This document shows positions 55,300-64,000 of a DNA stretch of 64,000 nt, one piece after another (position 1 is the stretch's first letter; the number at the start of each line of letters is the position of its first letter). The stretch comes from Mycetohabitans endofungorum (GTDB lineage Bacteria; Pseudomonadota; Gammaproteobacteria; Burkholderiales; Burkholderiaceae). The position numbers and the translations under genes are program-made. The notes beneath the pieces were generated by a model. The model saw nothing but the letters and a program-made list of their open reading frames with translations, did not search any database and had not been told where the DNA came from. The stretch lies in the NCBI RefSeq assembly GCF_037477895.1, contig NZ_CP132745.1:496001-560000 (forward strand). Reading direction: 5' to 3'.

Positions 55300-55590
55300 A
55301 ACGACTCGGGTTGCCCCGCGACTGTTTGACGCCTTTGCCCGCCACGCTCGACGAGGTGCTCGACAAGTGGGCGGATGAAAAGGCGTCAAGAATCGACTTC
55401 TCTCGTGCTGACGCCAACCGATAACACGAAGAATGAGTCGTTCAACGGGCGCTTGCGTGAGGAAAGCCTGGTCTGACTGGCGCTGCGCAACGTCGTTGCC
55501 AAATGGACCGGTTCCCGACATGATTGGAAAAGCGCAATGACGCAGTTCGCGCTGCTTTACCCCGAGCGCTTCAACATCAGACTGTGAGTT
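55300..55590 (+). pseudogene. Mixed transposase fragments (IS407-type OrfB and IS256-type tail)
   Basis: 55340-55480 gives VLDKWADEKASRIDFSR and, in another frame, NTKNESFNGRLREESLV, matching IS407-type OrfB. 55482-55590 gives ALRNVVAKWTGSRHDWKSAM and QFALLYPERF, the end of an IS256/mutator transposase. Both are short, broken pieces. The rest of 55205-55720 holds nothing else supported. Confidence 0.55.
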
Positions 55591-55720
55591 TCAACCCGCC
55601 TCACACACAGAATTCCGGATACGTCCTTCACCACTTGAAGATAGACGGTGAACTGGCATCACCCTGTCCGACTCGCGAAGGATTCTCCGGATAAACAAAG
55701 CATGCTGGTTCAGCTGCAGG

Positions 55721-57079
55721 TTAATGTAGCCGACTTCTGAGCCAAGGCACACTGTCCTGGATTCGCGCCCGGGTCGGCTCGGAGAACGAGTTGGCTTCTA
55801 TAAAACGGGTGATTTCACCCATCGCTATATCCCATTGATGATCGTTTAAATTAGGTAGCCAACGCTCGCGCCGAAGTTTGTTAAGCCCATCCAATAAGGC
55901 AGCTTCACCCGCGCCATTCAATAAATTCAATCCCTGCTGCCAGACCCACTTTGCCAGTGCATCGTCCAGTGCGTAGGTATACGTTAGTAGGCCGAGTGCG
56001 GCCTGCGCACGCTGCGCTGGCCGCACGCGCAGCAGCGCCGGCTCCAGTAACTGGAGTTCGTGAGCGTGCTGCTCGCTCGGTAAAGTAGTCAACCCCTTTA
56101 GAAGATAGCGTAGTGCGACGCCCAACTGTTCGTCAGGCAGCGACAGCGTCCAATCACGCAGCTGAGTGTACTGTGCGAATCGCTCTGCTCTTGGAAAAAT
56201 CCATATGGCACTGGCTAACATGCCAACTGATGCGCCTTGATGAGAGGGCGGCAGTTGCAACGCGTGTTCGCGTAACACCGCATACAGCCCAAGGAGGCGA
56301 TCGTTGCCGCTTCCACCAACGTGGAGCATTCGCCGACACAATGCCGGGATCAGCTCCGCTTGCTCAGACATCCTCAAGGACGCAAGCCGAGCCACGAGCG
56401 CCTGATAACGCTCGACAACCTCCGGTGAGCGAAGCAAAAAAAAGTTCAGACTGTCAGCTAGTTCCGCCCAGACATTGTCCTGCTCGGGCGCACGCTGCTG
56501 CGCCATCGCGTAAGCAAAATCGAATAATTCAACCCGCTGGTTCCACTGAAAATCGCGCAATGAGTGCAACAACAGCGCTTTTTGTATCTGCACGCCATCC
56601 TTCGGAATGCGCTGCGCCGCCGCGTACATGCGCTTAAAGGCTTCGCCGCGCTCGGCTTCTGGCAACGCTTGCAGACGCTGACGCAACGCGTCAAGCGGCT
56701 CGACGTGCTGCGCCGGATCGGCGAGCGTGCCATCCATCTCATTGAGCAGCTGGTTGACTGACGCGAGGCTCACGGCTTGGTTGGCTCGTTGCCAGTAGCG
56801 GTAGACTGAATGCCGACTTTGCATCGCATGGTACGTGCGACGATCGACTGCTGAAAAATTTCCCACGTCTTGGACGGGCACGTAGTCACCGATCTGCTGA
56901 ATCAGTTCAGGCGGTAGGTCATGATATGTCGTGGGCCGGTTGGCCGGCAGGTTCGCCAGCCCACCGCTTGCCGGTTTTAGTGTCGGCGGAGGTGCCGACG
57001 CAGCAGGCTGCGGGCACGACTCCAACGCACACATGTAGGCTTGGCAGTCGTTCAAAGCGGCATTCAGGTCAAAGTCCAT
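55721..57079 (-). CDS. F-box domain protein, candidate host-directed effector
   Basis: A 452-residue protein if started at ATG 57079; the frame is open to a GTG at 57250. Near residue 54 it has a convincing F-box, DLPPELIQQIGDYVPVQDVG then NFSAVDRRTYHAM, the eukaryotic motif that binds Skp1 in SCF ubiquitin ligases. The long remainder is helical and Leu/Ala-rich, without membrane segments, and could be a substrate-binding repeat domain. The Pro/Ala/Ser-rich first 50 residues would suit a type III secretion signal. No secretion genes are in the window. IS debris flanks it on both sides, consistent with horizontal gain. Confidence 0.7.
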   Translation of the reverse strand: MDFDLNAALNDCQAYMCALESCPQPAASAPPPTLKPASGGLANLPANRPTTYHDLPPELIQQIGDYVPVQDVGNFSAVDRRTYHAMQSRHSVYRYWQRANQAVSLASVNQLLNEMDGTLADPAQHVEPLDALRQRLQALPEAERGEAFKRMYAAAQRIPKDGVQIQKALLLHSLRDFQWNQRVELFDFAYAMAQQRAPEQDNVWAELADSLNFFLLRSPEVVERYQALVARLASLRMSEQAELIPALCRRMLHVGGSGNDRLLGLYAVLREHALQLPPSHQGASVGMLASAIWIFPRAERFAQYTQLRDWTLSLPDEQLGVALRYLLKGLTTLPSEQHAHELQLLEPALLRVRPAQRAQAALGLLTYTYALDDALAKWVWQQGLNLLNGAGEAALLDGLNKLRRERWLPNLNDHQWDIAMGEITRFIEANSFSEPTRARIQDSVPWLRSRLH

Positions 57080-57262
57080 CTGTAAGCTCGGCAGTCGATA
57101 AAAAACGTCGCAATACGAAGTGAGGCCGCGCAGCAGGCTAGCGGAAAACGGGAGGCTGGGCACAGCGATGGACTGTGAACGCCATGTTTTTGGCGGATAG
57201 TGCAACGCCAATATGCGGAAATTGTTACATTGTCCGTTGGCAAGCCACACTCTTAAAGAAAA

Positions 57263-57640
57263 ATGAAGGCCCCGATGGGCCGGCGCGAAGCGCTGGAGGT
57301 GCTGCCTCGGCAGGGGCTATCGCAACGCAAGGCATGTTGCTATCTGGGGCTGAGTCGTCGGGTGGCAACCTATACGCTTAAGCAACCCCAAAAGGATCGG
57401 AGCGTGGGCGAGCGACTGATTGCGGCCACTCAGGAAGTGCCGCGTTGGGCTACCGGCAGATGTCGGTCTGCCTAGCGCTGGGCGAATCGCGCATGCGGCG
57501 AATGTGGCGAGCGCCATGCAGCTGGCTGCAAGATGCTGCAATCGGCCCGGCCTTCATCGCGCCCAGCAGTGCGTGGCAAAACGGGTTCGTCGAAAGCTAC
57601 TCTGCCCCCTGGAGACAGCACGGTGCATTCACCGTGCCTT
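57263..57640 (+). pseudogene. IS3-family transposase remnant
   Basis: ATG 57263 reads REALEVLPRQGLSQRKACCY and LGLSRRVATYTLKQPQKDR. After a frame break it continues GYRQMSVCLALGESRMRRMW, then SSAWQNGFVESY from the end of the integrase core. Most of the catalytic domain is deleted. Confidence 0.7.
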
Positions 57641-57693
57641 TACCATGCCGTGACACCGTGACCATGCTGGGCGGGAACGACATGCACGGCAGG

Positions 57694-58071
57694 CTACGTC
57701 AGGCAGCGGGCCACATGGAAACGCATTGTGGATTCCTCCGGCGCCGCGCCTCTGGCCGGCTGCGCAACGCTGACAATCGTGCCGCCCGTCGCCGACGGCG
57801 TTAGCAGGATCACCCAGCTACCCCGCCCGATGTCCAACTCCGTCATCTCGCCGCTGCGTGACGCGCGCACGTTCGGCAGGCGGTCGCGCAAGCAGGCACT
57901 GATATCGCGCATAGAGCGCAGCGAAGACACGTAGATCAGCGGCTTGACCTGCGCGAGCGGCGATCCGCCGTGTCCGCTGTCTGTCGCACTCGAGCATCCG
58001 GCCATGCTGAGCACTGTCGCAAGTGTGAAACAGCACCGGCGGATAAATGCGCAATGAGAGGGGTTTCGCAT
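57694..58071 (-). CDS. Small predicted lipoprotein
   Basis: A 125-residue protein with a basic start, a hydrophobic stretch and the lipobox LSMAGC (cysteine about residue 26), so it should be lipid-anchored. The mature part has a Ser/Gly-rich linker and a compact domain (YVSSLRSMRDISACLRDRLP, GRGSWVILLTPS). No family is recognised with confidence. Confidence 0.65.
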   Translation of the reverse strand: MRNPSHCAFIRRCCFTLATVLSMAGCSSATDSGHGGSPLAQVKPLIYVSSLRSMRDISACLRDRLPNVRASRSGEMTELDIGRGSWVILLTPSATGGTIVSVAQPARGAAPEESTMRFHVARCLT

Positions 58072-58216
58072 AAGGCTGTTCCGAAAATTTTCTTTTTACG
58101 GCATAATTCAAGTCGTCGAAAGCCGTAACTTCCTTAAAAAGGAAACTTCTTCGCGATCGACACTGCGGCTCCGAGAAGTTATAGGCGATTTGAGCAGACC
58201 AGAAGCGTCGAGCCCG

Positions 58217-58241
58217 AAAAAAAGCCGGCACGAAGCCGGCT
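58217..58241 (-). terminator. Rho-independent terminator (minus strand)
   Basis: AGCCGGC and GCCGGCT pair around a short loop. On the minus strand seven T follow. It would end a minus-strand transcript coming from about 58320. Confidence 0.75.
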
Positions 58242-58316
58242 GAAGGGCTCTGGTCTTATTCCGAGGGCTTAACCAGAACCTGAGACTGATGCGAGGCGAG
58301 CCCCGCACAGGGCCGC
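58222..58316 (-). ncRNA. Candidate small RNA
   Basis: Upstream of the terminator about 95 bases show no frame but several GC-rich repeats. A GATAAT element sits at 58318-58323, with TTGCCA at 58344-58349, a long 20-base spacing. No family is recognised; it could instead be an attenuated leader of the lipoprotein gene further down. 58400-58720 beyond it contains no supported gene. Confidence 0.3.
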
Positions 58317-58719
58317 AATTATCGCATATAAAGCACTGGCGAGTGGCAAATTCTGCCCGCCGGTGCTAATTTTTTTCAGAATCGTTGACTGCATCGGCTT
58401 TTAACTCGCGCTGAGCAACTCAATTCCCATGCCGGATTCTGAATTTGATTTATTGTCGGTGGCGTTGCGAGTGCGTAAGCTGATGGAGCGCCACGGGATC
58501 GACAAACGCAAGCGAATCAATCCGAACTCGGCCGCGCGATAGTGCGCTTCAACCTGCTGTAGCACGAGAAATCGGTAAAACAAGCGATCATGGCCGCGGA
58601 GTTGACCCAGGCGCTCGCCTAGCACAACGCGTATCGGCCAGACACGGAACGCCCTGTGACGCCAGCGCGCTGATCGCGCTGATCACCGCAACCGGCACGT
58701 CCCGACTCAGTCAGCATCC

Positions 58720-59052
58720 CTAGTGAACAGCGGTCTTCGAAAAGCCGTTCATTAACACGACACCGACGACGATGAGCCCCATGCCGGTCACTGCAGGCCA
58801 ATCGAGCCGCTGATCGTAGACGAAGAAAGCAACCAGCGAAATCAATACAATGCCGACTCCCGACCAGATTGCATAGGCAACGCCAACCGGCACCGAACGC
58901 AACGTCAGCGACAGACAGTAGAACGCGACCGCGTAGCCGAGCGCGGTGATCACTGACGGCAGCAGCCGCGTGAAACCATCGGACGCCTTGAGCGCCGACG
59001 TGCCGATCACTTCGGCGACGATCGCAATCGCAAGATAGAGGTAGGCAAGCAT
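58720..59052 (-). CDS. Small multidrug resistance (SMR) efflux protein
   Basis: A 110-residue four-helix inner-membrane protein: LAYLYLAIAIVAEVIGTSAL with the essential Glu of helix 1 (AEVIGTSALK), VAYAIWSGVGIVLISLVAFF and the last helix GMGLIVVGVVLMNGFS. Exports quaternary ammonium and other cations against protons as a dimer. ATG 59052 begins at the conserved position; longer upstream frame is not family-like. Confidence 0.9.
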   Translation of the reverse strand: MLAYLYLAIAIVAEVIGTSALKASDGFTRLLPSVITALGYAVAFYCLSLTLRSVPVGVAYAIWSGVGIVLISLVAFFVYDQRLDWPAVTGMGLIVVGVVLMNGFSKTAVH

Positions 59053-59389
59053 GGGGAAGACATCGCTGCAGCAACGACCATGATTATACGCATGCGCGCG
59101 CAGGAGCGTCCCCAGGCGCCATCGACGTGACCAATCCGGCGTTTTTTCGGTCATTCCTGCGGTAGAGCGTGACGATGGCAATAGATGCGCCCATTCTGTA
59201 ATAAACCGGGCAGAACGGCGCACGATCCGTGCCGAACCGGGTAAAATCCGGCGCGAACGGGGCGGGCAGCAACAAACTATGCTACCTTTGCGGATAGTTT
59301 GGCGCGCGCAGTCGCCATAGTGACGCCTGGGCGCGCCATGGTGACTGCGCGCAGCCGATCCTCACGTTTTATTGCACACCGAGGAGCCA

Positions 59390-60235
59390 GTGGGCATCGC
59401 CGAACCCATCGAAGCACATCACGCCATGACCAGCCAGCAGGTCGCGTCGGGCAGTTCGTTCTATGCCGCGATGCGCCTCTTGCCGCGCGCGCAGCGCGAA
59501 GGCATGTACGAGATCTATTCGTTTTGCCGCCAGGTCGACGATATCGCGGACAGTGGCGCGTCGCGCGAGAGCCGGCTGGCCGCGCTCGAGCAATGGCGCG
59601 TCGCAATCGCCGCCTTGTACGCCGGCAAGGCGAGCCCACCGCTGACCACGCTCGCGCGCGTCGCACAGCAGTTCTCGCTGCGGCAGGACGATTTCATCGC
59701 GGTGATCGACGGCATGGAGATGGACGTGGTTGACACCATCATCGCGCCGGATCGCAATACGCTGGACTTGTATTGCGACCGCGTCGCCAGTGCAGTTGGC
59801 CGCTTGTCGGTGAAGGTTTTCGGGATGCCAGACGACGACGGTCGGCAGCTCGCGCACCATCTCGGACGGGCGCTGCAGTTGACCAACATCCTGCGGGACA
59901 TCGACGAGGACGCCGATATCGGCCGCGTCTACCTGCCGCGCGACACGCTCGCGGCGGCCGGCATCGTGCACCCCACGCCCAACGCGGTCCGCGCCGCGTC
60001 GCTCGACCGCGCATGCGCGCCACTGATTGCCGACGCGCGCGAGCACTTTGCGCAAGCCACCGCGATCATGGCGCGGTATCCGCGGCGCGTGGTCATTGCG
60101 CCGCGCATCATGGCGCAAGCCTATTACGCGTTATTCGCGCAGTTGGTCCGGCGCGGCTTCGCCGCGCCGCGTGAGCGCGTGCGCGTGTCGCGTGCGCGCC
60201 TCATGCTGGCCATTGCCAGACACTGGCTGTTCTGA
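59390..60235 (+). CDS. hpnD: Squalene/presqualene synthase-like enzyme, hopanoid operon (HpnD-like)
   Basis: Head-to-head condensation of farnesyl diphosphate on the way to squalene. About 281 residues. The two Asp-rich motifs are present: FCRQVDDIADS and NILRDIDEDADIGRVYLP; also YCDRVASAVGRLS. GTG 59390 follows GAGGAG closely; ATG 59426 (MTSQQVASG) is an alternative. It heads a plus-strand hopanoid operon with shc and hpnG. HpnC and HpnE, expected partners, are not in the window. Confidence 0.85.
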   Translation: MGIAEPIEAHHAMTSQQVASGSSFYAAMRLLPRAQREGMYEIYSFCRQVDDIADSGASRESRLAALEQWRVAIAALYAGKASPPLTTLARVAQQFSLRQDDFIAVIDGMEMDVVDTIIAPDRNTLDLYCDRVASAVGRLSVKVFGMPDDDGRQLAHHLGRALQLTNILRDIDEDADIGRVYLPRDTLAAAGIVHPTPNAVRAASLDRACAPLIADAREHFAQATAIMARYPRRVVIAPRIMAQAYYALFAQLVRRGFAAPRERVRVSRARLMLAIARHWLF

Positions 60236-60296
60236 TCATGCGGCCGGCGGCAGGCCGGCCGCACGCCGCACCGCGGAATTGTTGCGAGGAATACGA

Positions 60297-62300
60297 ATGA
60301 ACATGTTGCATGAACCGTTGCATCCCAACGTCGATGACGCGCGCACCGCGCACGCCAGCGCGCCGCCGCCGGCCGAGCGTCTGGAGCAGGCGATCCGCTC
60401 GGCGACCAACGCGCTGCTGGACGCTCAACATGACGATGGCCATTGGCTATTTGAGTTGGAAGCCGACGCAACGATCCCGGCCGAGTATGTGTTGATGGTC
60501 CATTATCTGGGAGAGACGCCGGACCCCGTGCTCGAAGCGAAAATCGGCGCCTACCTGAGACGCATCCAGGGCGAGCATGGCGGCTGGCCGCTGTTCCACG
60601 ACGGCGCCTTCGACATGAGCGCCAGCGTCAAGGCATATTTCGCGCTGAAGATGATCGGTGAGCCGCTTGACGCACCGCATATGAAACGCGCCCGCGATGC
60701 GATTCTGGCGCGTGGCGGCGCAGCCAAGAGCAACGTGTTCACGCGGATCCTGCTCGCGCTGTACGGCATACTCGACTGGCGGGCGGTGCCGATGATGCCC
60801 GTGGAGATCATGCTGCTGCCGAGATGGTTTCCGTTTCACCTGTCGAAAGTGTCGTACTGGGCGCGCACCGTAATCGTGCCGCTGCTTGTGCTGCAGGCCA
60901 AGCGGCCGCGCGCGCGTAATCCTCGCGGCATCGGCATCGATGAGATTTTCGTCGGTTCGCCACGCAACGTCGGGCCGATATCGAAGGCCCCGCATCAGAG
61001 CCAGGGATGGTTTTCGTTCTTCTCAACCCTCGACGCGCTGCTGCGCAAGCTCGATCCGTATTTCCCAAAACAGTCGCGCCAAAAGGCCATTGATGCCGCG
61101 GTGCACTTTGTCGATGAGCGCTTAAACGGCGAGGACGGCCTCGGTGCGATCTTCCCGGCCATGGTCAACTCGGTACTCATGTACGACGCGCTCGGCTATC
61201 CGCCGGACCATCCGCATCGCGCGATCGCGCGCAAGTCGATCGATAAGTTGCTGGTGATCCACGACCACGAGGCCTATTGCCAGCCTTGCCTGTCGCCCGT
61301 CTGGGACACCGCGCTGACTGCGCACGCGCTGCTGGAGACCGGTGAATCGCGCGCGATCGAGCGTGCGGCGAAGGGTCTCGACTGGCTGCTGCCGCTACAG
61401 ATCCTGGACACTCGGGGCGATTGGATCTCACGTCGCGCAAACGTGCGGCCTGGCGGCTGGGCGTTCCAGTTCGCGAACCCGCATTACCCGGACGTGGACG
61501 ACACGGCGGTGGTTACCATGGCGATGGACCGCGTTGAGAAGCTGCAGGTGCGCAATCGCTACCGCAATGCGATCGACCGGGGCTGCGAGTGGGTAGTCGG
61601 CATGCAAAGTCACAACGGCGGCTGGGGCGCATTTGAGCCGGAAAACACGCATCTCTACCTGAACAACATCCCGTTCTCCGATCATGGCGCGCTGCTGGAC
61701 CCGCCGACCGTGGACGTATCGGCACGGTGTCTATCGATGCTTGCACAACTGCCCAGCACGCCGCAGCGGCAGGCGTCGGCTTCGCGCGCGAAGCACTACC
61801 TCCTCGCCAACCAAGAGGATGATGGCAGTTGGTATGGCCGATGGGGCATGAATTACATCTACGGCACCTGGTCTGCGTTGTGCGGCCTGCGCGCCGCCGG
61901 CGTCGCGCCGGACACGTCGCCGATGCAGCGTGCGGCGCACTGGTTGCGCTCAATCCAGAATTCGGACGGTGGGTGGGGCGAGGACGGCGACAGCTACAAG
62001 CTCGACTACCGTGGCTACGAACGGGCGCCGAGCACCGCGTCACAGACCGCATGGGCGCTGCTGGGACTGATGGCGGCTGGCTGCGAACACGACGAAGCCG
62101 TCGCGCGCGGCATCGCGTACTTGCTGAACACGCAGAACGACGAAGGACTATGGGATGAGGCGCTGTTCACCGCGACCGGATTCCCACGCGTGTTCTACCT
62201 GCGCTATCACGGCTACCGCAAGTTCTTCCCGCTGTGGGCGCTCGCACGTTACCGCAATCTCACCGTACGCAACGCATGTACCGTAGCCTGCGGAATGTGA
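60297..62300 (+). CDS. shc: Squalene-hopene cyclase
   Basis: Cyclises squalene to hopene/diplopterol at the inner membrane. The 667-residue product has the catalytic PDVDDTAVV (DxDD) motif near residue 400 and several QW repeats (QHDDGHW, QGEHGGW, QSHNGGWGAFEP, QEDDGSWYGRWG, QNSDGGWGED, QNDEGLW). It ends in the typical TGFPRVFYLRYHGYRKFFPL region. Full family length. ATG 60297 has GAGGA seven bases before it. Confidence 0.95.
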   Translation: MNMLHEPLHPNVDDARTAHASAPPPAERLEQAIRSATNALLDAQHDDGHWLFELEADATIPAEYVLMVHYLGETPDPVLEAKIGAYLRRIQGEHGGWPLFHDGAFDMSASVKAYFALKMIGEPLDAPHMKRARDAILARGGAAKSNVFTRILLALYGILDWRAVPMMPVEIMLLPRWFPFHLSKVSYWARTVIVPLLVLQAKRPRARNPRGIGIDEIFVGSPRNVGPISKAPHQSQGWFSFFSTLDALLRKLDPYFPKQSRQKAIDAAVHFVDERLNGEDGLGAIFPAMVNSVLMYDALGYPPDHPHRAIARKSIDKLLVIHDHEAYCQPCLSPVWDTALTAHALLETGESRAIERAAKGLDWLLPLQILDTRGDWISRRANVRPGGWAFQFANPHYPDVDDTAVVTMAMDRVEKLQVRNRYRNAIDRGCEWVVGMQSHNGGWGAFEPENTHLYLNNIPFSDHGALLDPPTVDVSARCLSMLAQLPSTPQRQASASRAKHYLLANQEDDGSWYGRWGMNYIYGTWSALCGLRAAGVAPDTSPMQRAAHWLRSIQNSDGGWGEDGDSYKLDYRGYERAPSTASQTAWALLGLMAAGCEHDEAVARGIAYLLNTQNDEGLWDEALFTATGFPRVFYLRYHGYRKFFPLWALARYRNLTVRNACTVACGM

Positions 62301-63070
62301 TATATGACGCACCGGTGGTGGTCGTCACCGGCCTCGCCTTCGAGGCCCGGATCGCCGCGGGTCCGGACGTACGCGTGATCTGTCAGCAAAATGCCGGACT
62401 AGCGACCACGCTCGGCGCGATCGTCGCGCAGAGCCGGTCCTGCTCAGCGCTGGTAAGCTTCGGCACCGCAGGCGGACTGGTGAAATCGCTACGCCCCGGC
62501 GCGTTGCTGGTGGCCCGTTCGGTGCTGGTCGCCGACCCGCGCGGCCAGCACCGAGCGAGCGCAGCAACGCGGGACGATGCGACGCTAATCAGCACGCAGC
62601 GTTACGCAAGCGACGAACGATGGTCCCACGCGCTGCTCGAGCGGCTCAACGGCGCGGTCCACGCAGATCTGGCAGGCATCGCAACGCCAGTCAGCCAGGC
62701 GGAGGACAAGCAGCGGCTGCAGCATGCGTGTGGCGCGTGGGCCGCCGACATGGAGTCGCACATCGTCGCGCGCATCGCCTATGAGCGCGGCCTGCCTTTC
62801 GTGTGCGTGCGCGCGATCGTCGATCCAGCCGAGCGTTCTCTGCCGCCGGCTGCGGTCGCAGCGCTCAACGACGACGGGTCAACGGACCTGGGCGCCGTCC
62901 TGCGCTCACTACTCGCCCATCCGGGTCAATTGCCTGCTCTGTTGGCGGTGGCGCGCGATGCGCGCAATGCGCGTCGTGCGCTGATCGCGGCACGGCACAG
63001 GATCGGCGCGGCATTCGGTTTTCCGTCCCGTGCGTCCGGTCGCGCTGCGGTTACCTCAGTAGGCGGCTAG
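62297..63070 (+). CDS. hpnG: Hopanoid-associated phosphorylase HpnG
   Basis: A nucleoside-phosphorylase-fold enzyme that removes adenine from adenosylhopane to give ribosylhopane. About 257 residues: VVVTGLAFEARIAAGPDV, SFGTAGGLVKSLRPGALLVA, WAADMESHIVARIAYERGLP and FVCVRAIVDPAERSLPP. GTG 62297 overlaps the shc stop (GTGA), the likeliest start; ATG 62276 would add seven residues. Third gene of the hopanoid operon. Confidence 0.85.
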   Translation: MIYDAPVVVVTGLAFEARIAAGPDVRVICQQNAGLATTLGAIVAQSRSCSALVSFGTAGGLVKSLRPGALLVARSVLVADPRGQHRASAATRDDATLISTQRYASDERWSHALLERLNGAVHADLAGIATPVSQAEDKQRLQHACGAWAADMESHIVARIAYERGLPFVCVRAIVDPAERSLPPAAVAALNDDGSTDLGAVLRSLLAHPGQLPALLAVARDARNARRALIAARHRIGAAFGFPSRASGRAAVTSVGG

Positions 63071-63099
63071 TTGCGAAGCGTCAAGAGGTTATGAGTCGT

Positions 63100-64000
63100 T
63101 TAACGCCGCGCCTGCGCGCGACCCTTCCACATGCCGCCACGACCACGCCAGTGCTGCAGCGCGGAGTCCAACGTAAACGCGGTATATAACACGGCGATGA
63201 CCGGCAGGCATGGCCCCCACCCGCGCGAACGACCGTAGAAGCGCAACATAGGTAGGTATGCGAAGGTCATCGCCGCCCAGGCCAGCGCGCTCGCCACGCG
63301 GGCAAACCCGCTGCCGAACAGGACCAAAAGCGGCGGCGCGACGAAGGTGACCAGCAGTGACACGATCGTGCCACACAGCCACCACGGCGAATAGTGCAGC
63401 TGCGCATACGCGGTACGCGCGACCATGCGGTGAATCTCGCCCAGATTGTCATACGACCGCACGCTGCGCGCCCGATTGGTCAAACCCAGCCAGATCGCGC
63501 CTTGTGACTTCATCCGGGCACCCAGCGCACAGTCATCGATGATCTCATCGCGGATCGCCTCGATGCCGCCGGCCGCACGCAATGCCTGCGCCTGCACCAG
63601 CATACATCCGCCCGCTGCGGCCGCCATCGGATGGTCACGCCGATTGACCCATGAAAACGGATACAACATCTGGAAGAACAGCACGAAGGCCGGGATCAGC
63701 GCGCGCTCGAACCACGCGTCACAGCGTAGCTTCGCCATCAATGAAACCATGACGCGACGGTCTACGATCGCGCGCGTGACCAGTTGCCGCAGATTATCTG
63801 GCGCATGCTCGATGTCGGCGTCCGTCAATAGCAACCACGCAGGCGGCGGGTCGGTGGCATGCGCGGCATCAATGCCTTGCCGGACTGCCCAAAGCTTGCC
63901 GGTCCAGCCGGCCGGCAGAGGCTCACCGCGCAGCACCGTGAGCCGCCCGGCGGCGCCCATGGCGTGCGCCGTGTCGCGCGCGAGGGCAGCGGTGCCGTCT
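63100..64000 (-). CDS. hpnB: Hopanoid-associated glycosyltransferase HpnB (5' end outside window)
   Basis: A family 2 glycosyltransferase with C-terminal membrane helices. Visible: GEPLPAGWTGKLWAVRQGID, LLLTDADIEHAPDNL (the DxD-type metal site), EIIDDCALGARMKSQG and AQLHYSPWWL, then hydrophobic segments. It is convergent with hpnG, ending 29 bases from it. The frame is open through the right edge, so the N-terminus is missing. Confidence 0.85.
   Translation of the reverse strand, partial: DGTAALARDTAHAMGAAGRLTVLRGEPLPAGWTGKLWAVRQGIDAAHATDPPPAWLLLTDADIEHAPDNLRQLVTRAIVDRRVMVSLMAKLRCDAWFERALIPAFVLFFQMLYPFSWVNRRDHPMAAAAGGCMLVQAQALRAAGGIEAIRDEIIDDCALGARMKSQGAIWLGLTNRARSVRSYDNLGEIHRMVARTAYAQLHYSPWWLCGTIVSLLVTFVAPPLLVLFGSGFARVASALAWAAMTFAYLPMLRFYGRSRGWGPCLPVIAVLYTAFTLDSALQHWRGRGGMWKGRAQARR

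Noticed and set aside
58401..58712. Possible gene or transposase piece
   Set aside because: Short frames on both strands have no ribosome sites and no motif I can name with confidence.

Overview
The window looks like an accessory, insertion-sequence-rich stretch of a Burkholderiaceae genome. The closest match in style is the endofungal Mycetohabitans (former Burkholderia rhizoxinica) group. The evidence is the combination of a large nonribosomal peptide synthetase (NRPS), hopanoid genes, high-GC core genes typical of Burkholderia, heavy IS decay, several toxin-antitoxin loci and a eukaryotic-type F-box protein. The genus is inferred, not proven.

Layout. 1-12129 (minus): the first four modules of a giant NRPS, running off the left edge. 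The pocket residues I read predict Val, Phe, an unassigned residue and Ile. 12.1-13.9 kb: the NRPS promoter and leader, an IS110 remnant that may be split by a group II intron fragment, and two small genes. 14.0-21.8 kb: chromosomal genes (topoisomerase IB, a FadB-type beta-oxidation enzyme, a degenerate EAL protein, 6-phosphogluconate dehydrogenase, an MFS transporter). 21.7-25.5 kb: a FitAB-type toxin-antitoxin remnant and a CitMHS transporter/AtuA operon. 25.7-28.4 kb: a truncated IS3 element, a HigBA locus and a transketolase fragment. 28.6-31.5 kb: an OBAP/DUF1264 protein, a small hydrophilic protein and an NfeR/NfeF-like metal-responsive pair. 31.5-33.0 kb: remains of a P4-type phage gene. 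33.0-36.6 kb: nested insertion sequences (an IS5-family element inside IS110 inside an IS407-type element).

36.9-43.7 kb (plus) holds the most unusual unit: five tightly coupled genes. They encode a VioB-like ferritin-fold protein, a LodA/GoxA-like quinoprotein oxidase split into two polypeptides, a SPASM radical SAM enzyme and a LodB/QhpG-like flavin monooxygenase. I read it as a two-subunit peptide-derived-quinone oxidase with its own maturation enzymes. IS debris lies on both sides, yet all five genes are intact.

44.0-49.2 kb: more IS debris, a second IS5-family copy that cleanly interrupts a low-GC gene, and an intact IS1111-type element with a long non-coding end. 49.3-52.8 kb: NfeD protease, SPFH/stomatin and a thioredoxin-reductase-like ferredoxin-NADP reductase. 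52.8-55.2 kb: two intact and two broken toxin-antitoxin loci. 55.7-57.1 kb: an F-box protein, a candidate effector. 57.2-59.1 kb: an IS remnant, a lipoprotein, a possible small RNA and an SMR efflux protein. 59.4-64 kb: hopanoid genes hpnD, shc and hpnG, with hpnB convergent and running off the right edge.

I found no rRNA, tRNA or CRISPR array.
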